Shown one piece after another: positions 1 to 5,914 of a stretch of DNA of 10,358 bases. The stretch spans positions 1 to 10,358 of the forward strand of contig CAJMLD010000042.1 of NCBI GenBank assembly GCA_905214175.1. The letters run 5' to 3'. The stretch's first letter is position 1; every line of letters begins with the position of its first letter. The notes beneath the pieces were generated by a model that had not been told where the DNA came from, did no database searches, and saw nothing but the letters and a program-made list of their open reading frames with translations. The DNA comes from an uncultured bacterium. Lineage in GTDB: Bacteria > Actinomycetota > Coriobacteriia > Coriobacteriales > Atopobiaceae. Position numbers and translations under genes: made by a program.

Positions 1-685
1 TCACGTTGTCGTAGTTGCCGTAGCCGCGGCCGTAGTAGGTCCAGCCGCCGTTTACCACCTTCGCCGCCTCAAGCGTGTTGTCCCCGCTCAGGCGCTCGCG
101 GACGTTTGCCGCAACGCTTCCGGGGTCGAGCTTCACGTGGTTGTAGCCCCAGGGGAAGAGCGCGCAGAGCGAGTCTGCCCGTCCAAAGAACGAAGGGCTC
201 GACAGCAGCTTTCCGTAGTCCGCCACGGCCTGGAGCGGCGGCTCGCCGTCCATCTTGGCGCGGGCGAAGGCCACGTGCGAGCCCGCCCAGTTGTCGTTGG
301 AGATCGACTCGTAGTCCACGCCCAGAATCACGCGCTTCACGTGGTGGTCGCCAATGGCCTGTTTGGCTGCGGTATAGGAGTCATCAAGCGGCTGCGCGGG
401 CGTGGCCATCGAGAAGGTGCTGGTGCCCAGCGCCGCATCGAGAACAGCGGGGTCAAAGGCGCGCTGGGCCGTGGAGGAGCCCACCACAACGGTGTCAATG
501 CGCTCCCCCGCCGCCGCGCGGTACTCGCTCCACATGACGCTCGAGAGCGAGCCATACTGCTCAAGAGCAAACGAGCAGAGCACGTCCACCGCCACCACAA
601 CGGCAAGCACGATGAGCGCCTCCACGGCCTTGCTGTGCCAGCCGCGGGGAGCGTCGGCAGAGCGCCTCGCCCTAGAAGTTGGCAT
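1..685 (-). CDS. DltD-like SGNH-type envelope acyl-transfer protein (3' end outside window)
   Basis: Partial gene: 228 codons are visible and it continues past the left edge. The protein has a short basic N-terminus, one hydrophobic segment at about residues 21-41 that would anchor it with the rest outside the cell, then a strand ending in VVVGSST (residues 66-72). The Gly-Ser-Ser fits the nucleophile block of SGNH/GDSL-type and DltD proteins; Ser70 is the likely nucleophile, and the matching Asp/His block would lie beyond the window. ATG at 685 was chosen because GGAGGG sits 7 nt upstream inside the last MBOAT codons; the two genes overlap by 14 nt, so they are probably translationally coupled. 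As last visible gene after DltA-, DltC- and DltB-like genes, its likely role is the final acyl transfer to an envelope polymer. The fold call rests on one motif plus context, so another SGNH acyltransferase (AlgX/PatB-like) is possible. Confidence 0.8.
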   Translation of the reverse strand, partial: MPTSRARRSADAPRGWHSKAVEALIVLAVVVAVDVLCSFALEQYGSLSSVMWSEYRAAAGERIDTVVVGSSTAQRAFDPAVLDAALGTSTFSMATPAQPLDDSYTAAKQAIGDHHVKRVILGVDYESISNDNWAGSHVAFARAKMDGEPPLQAVADYGKLLSSPSFFGRADSLCALFPWGYNHVKLDPGSVAANVRERLSGDNTLEAAKVVNGGWTYYGRGYGNYDNV

Positions 686-2267
686 ACATGAACCCTCCGG
701 CAGTGTTCTGGGTGAGGAAGCTCGTGATAACGATGAGGCCAATGATCGCAGAGTAGAACAGGCCGCGAGCCACGCAGTTCCAGCCGAGGATATGTCCATC
801 CACGTCGACGTCATTCTCCTGCAGGAGGCTCACCACAAAGACAACGAGGCAGGCCACGGCCGAGAAGACCATGAACCGGAGGTCGGTATCGCGCACGCCC
901 GCCTGGGAGAGCCACAGGTAGAACTGCTGCGGCGCAAAGTTCGTGAATGTGTTGCGCAGGCAGAGGAGCGAGTCCCCGAAGTCGTAGATGCGGTCGAAGT
1001 ACCAGCCCACGTTCACCACGAGGAAGGTGCGCACCACGCAAAAGACGTGGTGGGCGCGGGAGGAGGTGTCCACGCGCAGCGCCGCGTTCGCGCGGCGGAA
1101 GGCCGGCGCAAGGAGGTCCGCCAGAGCGATCACCAGGCCGTTGTAGAGGCCCCAGGCCACGTAGTGGGGCTCCGCCCCGTGCCAGAGGCCCACGATGAGG
1201 AACACGAGGATGTTGGCCGCGCAGGCCGGAAGCGTCCGGCCGAGGTGGGCTCCCAGGCGACCGCCCAGGCGGGAGGCACGCTCGCCCAGCGCCCGCAGGG
1301 GGCGCGAGACCGCGGACGGGAAGAACACGTAGTCACGCATCCAGGTGCCCAGTGTCACGTGCCAGCGGCGCCAGAAGTCGGCGAGCGAGACCGAGAGATA
1401 CGGGCGGCGGAAGTTCTCGGCCATGCGCACGCCGAAGAGCGACGAGGCAGCCTCCACCATGTCGATGCCGCCGGAGAAGTCGCCGTACTGCTGGGCGGAG
1501 TAGAGCAGGATGCCAAAGACCACCACGGAGCCGGGGATGTCGGGCGTCACGTTGGAGAAGATGTGGTCAATGGTGCCAACGAGCATGTTGGCAATCGCGT
1601 ACTTCTTGAGCGCACCGTAGCCAAAGCGAAGCAGCGACCGGCGCACGGGCACCCCCTTGGCGGAGTGCCCCTCGAGCAGCTGCGGGGCAAGGTCTGCATA
1701 GCGGTTGATGGGACCCTGGATGACCTGCGGGAACCAGGAGACGAAGAGCAGGTGCTTCAGGAAGTTGCGCTGCGGCTCGAAGCGGCCGTTGTAGGCGTCC
1801 ACCAGGTAGGAGACCGCCTGGAAGGTGTAGAAGGAGATGCCCAGCGGCAGGACGAGCCCCAGGCTGGTCGGGGACGCCGTCAGCCCCACCTCGTAGAGAA
1901 GCACGTTCCAGTACTTGAGGTAGGCGAGCATCCCAAAGCAGGCGAGGAGCGACGCCACGAGCACCGCCCGGCGGCGCCCGGCCCAGGCGGCCTTCGCGGC
2001 CCTGCGCGCGGCGCGGTCGGGCGCGGCGGCGCGCTCGGCCGCGCACCTCTCGTCCATGCGCGCGAGCGCCAACGGGGCCGCCCAGGTGACGGCGGCGCAG
2101 GCCAGCATGTAGGCCAGCGTCTGCCACCTGCCCACCAGGCAGTAGAAGGCCAGGCTCGCGGCGAGCAGGACCAGCCACTGCGCCTTACGACAAATACGGC
2201 CCACCAGGTAGTAGGCCGCAAGCGACACCGCCAGAAACAGAAAGAACGAAAGTGAGAGCAGATCCAA
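672..2267 (-). CDS. MBOAT-family membrane O-acyltransferase, DltB/AlgI-like
   Basis: A 531-residue polytopic membrane protein that should take an acyl group from the carrier protein and pass it across the membrane. Family signatures are clear: GISFYTFQAVSYLVD (143-157), QGPINRYADL (184-193), the DFSGGIDM block (263-270), WRRWHVTLGTW (299-309) with His303, and GLWHGAEPHYVAWG (360-373) with His363, the invariant MBOAT histidine. Hydrophobic segments alternate with loops throughout; an unusual Ala/Arg-rich cytoplasmic loop fills about residues 70-100. The start is TTG, with AGGAG 7 nt upstream overlapping the stop of the carrier-protein gene; no in-frame ATG fits better. DltB is usually nearer 400-420 residues, and the excess is partly this loop and a longer C-terminus. 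Its first 55 codons are partly duplicated at 5303-5497. Confidence 0.94.
   Translation of the reverse strand: MDLLSLSFFLFLAVSLAAYYLVGRICRKAQWLVLLAASLAFYCLVGRWQTLAYMLACAAVTWAAPLALARMDERCAAERAAAPDRAARRAAKAAWAGRRRAVLVASLLACFGMLAYLKYWNVLLYEVGLTASPTSLGLVLPLGISFYTFQAVSYLVDAYNGRFEPQRNFLKHLLFVSWFPQVIQGPINRYADLAPQLLEGHSAKGVPVRRSLLRFGYGALKKYAIANMLVGTIDHIFSNVTPDIPGSVVVFGILLYSAQQYGDFSGGIDMVEAASSLFGVRMAENFRRPYLSVSLADFWRRWHVTLGTWMRDYVFFPSAVSRPLRALGERASRLGGRLGAHLGRTLPACAANILVFLIVGLWHGAEPHYVAWGLYNGLVIALADLLAPAFRRANAALRVDTSSRAHHVFCVVRTFLVVNVGWYFDRIYDFGDSLLCLRNTFTNFAPQQFYLWLSQAGVRDTDLRFMVFSAVACLVVFVVSLLQENDVDVDGHILGWNCVARGLFYSAIIGLIVITSFLTQNTAGGFMYANF
2103..2177 (-). repeat. Copy A of a 75-bp near-identical direct repeat (inside MBOAT gene)
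   Basis: Codons 31-55 of the MBOAT gene. They match 5333-5407 at 72 of 75 bases; all three differences are synonymous third-position changes in leucine codons. Confidence 0.9.
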
Positions 2268-2277
2268 GGGTTAGCTC

Positions 2278-2529
2278 CTAGCCCTCCTCGTCCACCAGGC
2301 GCTTCACCATGTCGAGCATTGCCTGGGCGCTGTTGAAGTTGTCAGGGACAATGTCCTTGGCAGGCACCGAGACGTCGAACTCGTCGTTGATGGAGCTGAT
2401 GATGGAGAGGATGTCGAAGGAATCGAGCACGCGGTCATCCACGAGCTTGGTGCAGTTCTCATAGTCGACGTTACCCTTGACGTCCTCGAGCAGCTCAATC
2501 ATGTGGTCGAGCGTCAGATCGTCATCCAT
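2278..2529 (-). CDS. Acyl carrier protein, DltC-like
   Basis: An 83-residue acidic carrier protein. The phosphopantetheine attachment block is VLDSFDIL, with Ser37 as the modified residue, followed by the helix SIISSINDEFDV and a C-terminal acidic helix. The size matches DltC and other small type II carrier proteins. ATG at 2529 has GGAGG 6 nt upstream. It lies 75 nt after the decarboxylase gene and 10 nt before the MBOAT gene. It should receive an aminoacyl group from the adenylating enzyme at 3795-5306 and present it to the MBOAT protein; whether the decarboxylase acts on the carrier-bound group is an inference. An AcpS/Sfp-type transferase must act on it but is not encoded here. Confidence 0.93.
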   Translation of the reverse strand: MDDDLTLDHMIELLEDVKGNVDYENCTKLVDDRVLDSFDILSIISSINDEFDVSVPAKDIVPDNFNSAQAMLDMVKRLVDEEG

Positions 2530-2604
2530 GGTTTACCTCCAAGGTGTCCAACACAGTTCGCCGATTGCGCTAAAAGCCTAGCGCAGCGTGCGCACGCTGG
2601 ATAC
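2530..2604 (-). promoter_or_regulatory. Intercistronic double hairpin before the carrier-protein gene
   Basis: This is the only sizeable gap inside the operon. It carries a perfect 16-bp palindrome, CAGCGTGCGCACGCTG (2584-2599), directly next to a second inverted repeat with arms TGCGCTA and TAGCGCA (2566-2572 and 2579-2585, 6-nt loop). The two share two bases, so full forms would compete or stack. No T-run follows on the minus strand, so a simple intrinsic terminator is unlikely. A stability or processing element that sets carrier-protein mRNA level, or a leaky attenuator, are possible roles (inference). Confidence 0.5.
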
Positions 2605-3792
2605 CTAGCAGCAGTTGTTCTGCCAAGTCTCCATGGGCTCGCGCACCACGCGCACCCCTCGGTCGTCTCGCAGGGCAACAGCGGGCATGGTCCTGCTCAA
2701 GAACAGGTAGATGCCCTCGGTCACGGAGTAGGCACCGATGTTCTCAAAGGCGAGAAGGTCGCCCACGCGCAGGTCTGTGAAGGGCGCCTTGCGCACCAGC
2801 ACGTCTGCCGTGGTGCAAAGGCTCCCGCAGAGCGCCCAGTCGCGGGTGGCCTCGGCGGCCTGTCCCGCACGCACGCACTTCTCGTGCGAGAGGTTTCGAA
2901 TGCACGGCTCCTTCATGCCCATCATCTGGCCAAAGTACGTCACGTGGTTCATGCCGCCGTCGATGAAGGCGTAGCTCGTATCGTCGTTGTCCTTCTCGTC
3001 CACCACGCGCGCAAGGTAGTAGCCGCACTCGGTTGCCAGGAAGCGGCCCATCTCCACCTGCAGCTCAACGCGGTTAGCGATCGCCGCAAGCTCTGGGGCA
3101 ATCTGGCGCGCGGGGGCAAGCGTGTCCGAGAAGTCCTGCCCCTCGAAGAGCGGCACTGCAAGTCCGGGCCCGTACTCGAGTCGCTGCGCGCGCCAGCCGT
3201 GGTCGCGCTCAAGCTCGTCGATAAGCTCGGCGAGCATGGCAAGCTCCCGCTGCTGCAACTTGAGCTTGGCGCGCTGGGTGCCCACAAAGTAGTGGATGCC
3301 CACCAGCTCGCAGCCGGCAAGCTCGTCTCGGTGGTCGACGGCGTGGACGAGGTCCTCTCGGCTCATGCCAAACTGGCTTCCGCCGTTCAGGCGAAGCAGC
3401 GTGGGCACGCGCACGCCGGCAGTGGCGGCCTCGGCGTCGACGAGGGCCAGCTGGCCCAGCGACTCTGCCGTGAAAGTGCCCGCGCCAAAGCGCAGAGCCT
3501 CGCGCACGTCTGCCGCCTGCTTGCACACGCCGGAGTAGACAATGCGCGTGGGGTCCACGCCGTTGCGCTCGCAGATTGCCAGCTCGCCGGGGCTGCAGAC
3601 CTCGAGCGCATAGCCGTGCGCCAGTGCCGTGGGCGCAAGGAAGGGGTTCGCCTTGATGGAAAAGCAAAGGTCGATCTTTGGGCCCCAAATCTCTCGCACC
3701 GCGTCGAGGCGCGCGCCAAAGGCCTGGGTGTCAAAGACGTAGGTGGGCGTGCCCAGCTGGGTGGCGCAGGAAAGAAGCTCCTCGTTGGTCAT
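2605..3792 (-). CDS. Fold-type III PLP-dependent amino-acid decarboxylase (DAP/ornithine decarboxylase family)
   Basis: A 395-residue protein of the alanine-racemase-fold decarboxylase family. The PLP lysine is Lys47 in FSIKANPF. Other family blocks are the HYFVGTQ strand (His167), EYGPGLAVP (206-214, the glycine-rich phosphate-binding region), EMGRF (247-251, where the family usually has EPGR), and GSLCTTAD (323-330) with Cys326 and Asp330 at the catalytic dimer-interface position. GAYSVTEG lies near the C-terminus, which ends in Asn-Asn-Cys-Cys. Known diaminopimelate decarboxylases have Glu-Ser after that Cys; here it is Thr-Thr, so lysine synthesis is unlikely. ATG at 3792 begins 2 nt after the adenylating enzyme's stop, suggesting coupling. 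Placement between a DltA-like enzyme and a carrier protein resembles BtrK and VinO, which decarboxylate carrier-linked amino acids; a free-amino-acid decarboxylase or a racemase-like role is not excluded. Confidence 0.9.
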   Translation of the reverse strand: MTNEELLSCATQLGTPTYVFDTQAFGARLDAVREIWGPKIDLCFSIKANPFLAPTALAHGYALEVCSPGELAICERNGVDPTRIVYSGVCKQAADVREALRFGAGTFTAESLGQLALVDAEAATAGVRVPTLLRLNGGSQFGMSREDLVHAVDHRDELAGCELVGIHYFVGTQRAKLKLQQRELAMLAELIDELERDHGWRAQRLEYGPGLAVPLFEGQDFSDTLAPARQIAPELAAIANRVELQVEMGRFLATECGYYLARVVDEKDNDDTSYAFIDGGMNHVTYFGQMMGMKEPCIRNLSHEKCVRAGQAAEATRDWALCGSLCTTADVLVRKAPFTDLRVGDLLAFENIGAYSVTEGIYLFLSRTMPAVALRDDRGVRVVREPMETWQNNCC

Positions 3793-3794
3793 GG

Positions 3795-5306
3795 CTACCG
3801 CCCCATCTCGTCGAGGGCCTTGCGGTCGATCTTGCCGTTCTTGGTGAGCGGCATCTGCTCCACACGCCGCACGTGGTTGGGCTCCATGTAGGGCGGAAGC
3901 GCCGCCGCCAGAGCGTCTGCCAGGCCCTTCTCGTCAATGGTACCCACGTAGTAGAGACGGATGCGCTTGCGGCGCTGATCATAGGTGCAGCAGGCGCGCT
4001 CCACGCCCTCGGTGGCCTGCGCGGCAGCCTCGATGTCACCCAGCTCGATGCGCTGTCCCATGTGCTTGATCTGGAAGTCCTTGCGCGACGAGTACACCAG
4101 GTTGCCATCCTGGTCGTACGTCGCGAGGTCTCCGGTGCGATAGATGGGCTCGAGCCAGCGTCCGTTGAGCGGGTTCTGCGTGAACGCTGCGGCGGTGCGC
4201 TCATGGTCGCCCAGGTAGCCCAGGCCGAGCGCAGTGCCCGAGACGCAGACCTCGCCCTCGACGCCCGGAGCCGTGACCTCGTGGTCGTTCTCGTCCAGAA
4301 GGAAGACGCGCTCGTTGGGGAAGGCCTTGCCCATGGGGATGACCTCGTGCTTGCCAAACTCGCGCTCCACCACGTAGTACGTGCAGTTGCACGTGATCTC
4401 GGTGGGACCGTAAAGGTTCACGTAGGTGGCCTGGGGCAGGTAGCGACGCCACACCGCAAGCTGCTTGGGCGGCATGACCTCGCCCGAGAAGAGCACCCGA
4501 CGCACCGTGGTGGGCACGCGGTACTCGAAGCCGTTCATGATGGAGACGAAGCACATGGCAGAGACCGCCCAGATGAGGGTTGTGACCTGGGAGTCTGCCA
4601 GGTAGTCCATGAGCTTGGTGGGCTGCGTGAAGTACTCGCGCGGCACCAGCTGCAGCCGGGCGCCGCAGCGCAGCGCCGAGTAGATGTCCTTCACCGAGAC
4701 GTCAAAGTCAAAGGGCGCCTGGTTGGCGATCACGTCGCTCTCGCCAATGCCAAAGAGCTGGTCAAAGGTGGGAATAAAGTCGATGACCGAGCGGTGCGAG
4801 ACAACCACGCCCTTGGGCGTGCCCGTGCTGCCGCTCGTGAAGTTCACGTAGAGCGGATCCACATCCAGCGCCTGGGCGCGCCTGCGTGCGAGAAGGCCCT
4901 CGTCAACCGGACCGCCAACAATGTCCTCGATGCGCGCGATCTCGACGCCCACGTGGCCAAGGAGCTCTTGGGCGCGGTCGGCGTTCACTGCATCGGTAAG
5001 CACGCAGGAAGGCGCCAGCGCGTCAACGATGGCGCGTACGCGACCCTCAGGTTGGCGGATGTCAATCACCGAGTAGAACCCGCCCGCGTAGACAGCGCCC
5101 AGCATGCAGGCAAGCGCACCGCAGCTCTTCTCGAGAAAGAGCGCCACCGCCTGGCGGGGCTGCGTGCGCGCCGCAAGCCAGGTGCCGGCCGCCTGGGCCT
5201 CGCGGCGCAGCTCTCCATAGGTGAGACTTGACGATGGGTCCGCCACAGCAACGCGCTCCGGCGTCGCCACGGCCGTGGCCTCGAGCCATTCGATTACGTT
5301 CCTCAT
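3795..5306 (-). CDS. DltA-like amino-acid adenylating enzyme (carrier-protein ligase)
   Basis: A 503-residue stand-alone adenylation enzyme, the length of DltA. It should activate an amino acid with ATP and load it on the carrier protein at 2278-2529. Core motifs are intact: TSGSTGTPK (157-165), NQAPFDFDVSVKDIY (195-209), NLYGPTE (297-303), YRTGDLA (389-395), RKDFQIKHMGQRIEL (408-422) and NGKIDRKAL (490-498) with the C-terminal lysine Lys492. Asp202 sits where A-domains bind the substrate amino group, so an amino acid is expected. In DltA the FCGEV cysteine lines the D-alanine pocket; here it is Ser274 (LFSGEV). The frame is open much further upstream, but ATG at 5306 gives the family length, has AGGAAAGG 8 nt upstream, and overlaps the TGA of the small upstream ORF as ATGA. 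Substrate identity is unknown. Confidence 0.93.
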   Translation of the reverse strand: MRNVIEWLEATAVATPERVAVADPSSSLTYGELRREAQAAGTWLAARTQPRQAVALFLEKSCGALACMLGAVYAGGFYSVIDIRQPEGRVRAIVDALAPSCVLTDAVNADRAQELLGHVGVEIARIEDIVGGPVDEGLLARRRAQALDVDPLYVNFTSGSTGTPKGVVVSHRSVIDFIPTFDQLFGIGESDVIANQAPFDFDVSVKDIYSALRCGARLQLVPREYFTQPTKLMDYLADSQVTTLIWAVSAMCFVSIMNGFEYRVPTTVRRVLFSGEVMPPKQLAVWRRYLPQATYVNLYGPTEITCNCTYYVVEREFGKHEVIPMGKAFPNERVFLLDENDHEVTAPGVEGEVCVSGTALGLGYLGDHERTAAAFTQNPLNGRWLEPIYRTGDLATYDQDGNLVYSSRKDFQIKHMGQRIELGDIEAAAQATEGVERACCTYDQRRKRIRLYYVGTIDEKGLADALAAALPPYMEPNHVRRVEQMPLTKNGKIDRKALDEMGR

Positions 5307-5497
5307 GTCCTGTTCCTTTCCTGGGCCAAAGTCAGCATGTAGGCAAGCGTCTGCCACCTGCCCACCAGGCAGTAGAAGGCGAGGCTCGCGGCGAGGAGGA
5401 CCAGCCAGGAATACCTGCGCGCTAGATGTCCCACGACGTGATACGCAGCAAGGGATGCCGCTAGGAACAGCAGGAAATGCAGCGAGAACAATTCCAA
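5303..5497 (-). CDS. 64-residue membrane ORF: truncated duplicate of the MBOAT N-terminus, at the DltX position
   Basis: First ORF of the operon. Its first 55 residues match the N-terminus of the operon's own MBOAT protein (42 of 55 identical, residues 31-55 all identical), then it leaves homology and ends with nine unrelated residues. It has two hydrophobic stretches (about 5-22 and 31-46). The start is TTG, as in the MBOAT gene, with GGGAG 8 nt upstream, and its TGA overlaps the ATG of the adenylating enzyme (ATGA), typical of translational coupling. It may be a decayed remnant of a second MBOAT gene kept for coupling, or a small membrane protein in the place of DltX, the short membrane peptide that begins many dlt operons. 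It lacks a recognisable DltX C-terminal motif. Reading frame and homology are certain; function is not. Confidence 0.55.
   Translation of the reverse strand: MELFSLHFLLFLAASLAAYHVVGHLARRYSWLVLLAASLAFYCLVGRWQTLAYMLTLAQERNRT
5333..5407 (-). repeat. Copy B of the 75-bp near-identical direct repeat (inside small upstream ORF)
   Basis: Codons 31-55 of the small ORF, same strand as copy A and about 3.2 kb upstream of it in the operon. Identity falls to roughly 60% across the preceding 90 bases and ends abruptly just after the shared ATG-CTG codons. Confidence 0.9.
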
Positions 5498-5914
5498 AAC
5501 GAAGTCTCCCGGCTTTTTGCACCCTTTGTGCCTGTACAGATGCGTTCACTCTATCTAACTGTCTTCGCTCCACCCGATATCCGACACAAGAAACACGAAA
5601 CGCCAGCCAATCCGAACAAGTGGTCCCCAGGATCGGCTTCAACGTCACAGCAACCTCGCATCCGAGCTTCGCCTTCCCCGGCGAAGCCCACCTTCAAGCT
5701 ATTGCGCCAGATTATTGCGCGTTTTTCTCGCAAATCTCTCTGTTTTCCCAGTTATTACTAAGATATACCTGTATTTTCGTTCAATAATTGCCTACCGAGA
5801 AGCACTGAAAAGTTCTGTTTGCGCCGAGAAAATCCAGATGGCCTTATCATTGGCCCTAGACACACGGCCATAAACACGGGCTCCAACCGCAACCCCACCA
5901 GCAGGGAGGGCAAC
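5498..5914. promoter_or_regulatory. Divergent intergenic control region (417 bp)
   Basis: No convincing gene lies here; open frames through it are short or are upstream extensions of real genes. About 5690-5830 is distinctly AT-rich against the flanks and should hold the promoters of both the minus-strand Dlt-like operon and the plus-strand ATP-grasp unit. A weak minus-strand promoter candidate is TTGAAC (5779-5784) followed 17-18 nt later by TTAGTA/TAGTAA around 5755-5761; no strong consensus pair was found for the plus strand. ATTGCGC occurs twice, 13 bp apart, near 5701 and 5714. Start sites were not assigned. Confidence 0.45.
5666..5687. repeat. Perfect inverted repeat (8-bp arms, 6-nt loop) in the divergent region
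   Basis: Arms GCTTCGCC (5666-5673) and GGCGAAGC (5680-5687) are perfectly complementary around TTCCCC. No T-run follows on either strand, so it is not a standard intrinsic terminator. It lies upstream of both divergent genes and could be a repressor site or an RNA hairpin in the operon leader. Confidence 0.5.

Noticed and set aside
402..2255. 617-codon open frame on the plus strand opposite the MBOAT and DltD-like genes
   Set aside because: It is an antisense shadow of high-GC genes: His/Glu/Arg-rich with no domain, and the minus strand has clear MBOAT motifs, ribosome sites and operon spacing.
2503..3891. 462-codon plus-strand open frame opposite the decarboxylase
   Set aside because: No recognisable domain and biased composition; the opposite strand encodes an unmistakable PLP decarboxylase.
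3678..5231. 517-codon plus-strand open frame opposite the adenylating enzyme
   Set aside because: Antisense shadow with no motif; the adenylation core motifs are all on the minus strand.
5307..5648. 114-residue N-terminal extension of the DltA-like enzyme from an upstream ATG
   Set aside because: The extension overlaps the small MBOAT-like ORF in another frame, has no domain, and would make the protein much longer than DltA; ATG at 5306 has a good ribosome site.
5838..5871. ATGGCC ... GGCCAT inverted repeat upstream of the ATP-grasp gene
   Set aside because: Arms of 6 bp, each containing the self-complementary GGCC, with a 22-nt loop; easily expected by chance.
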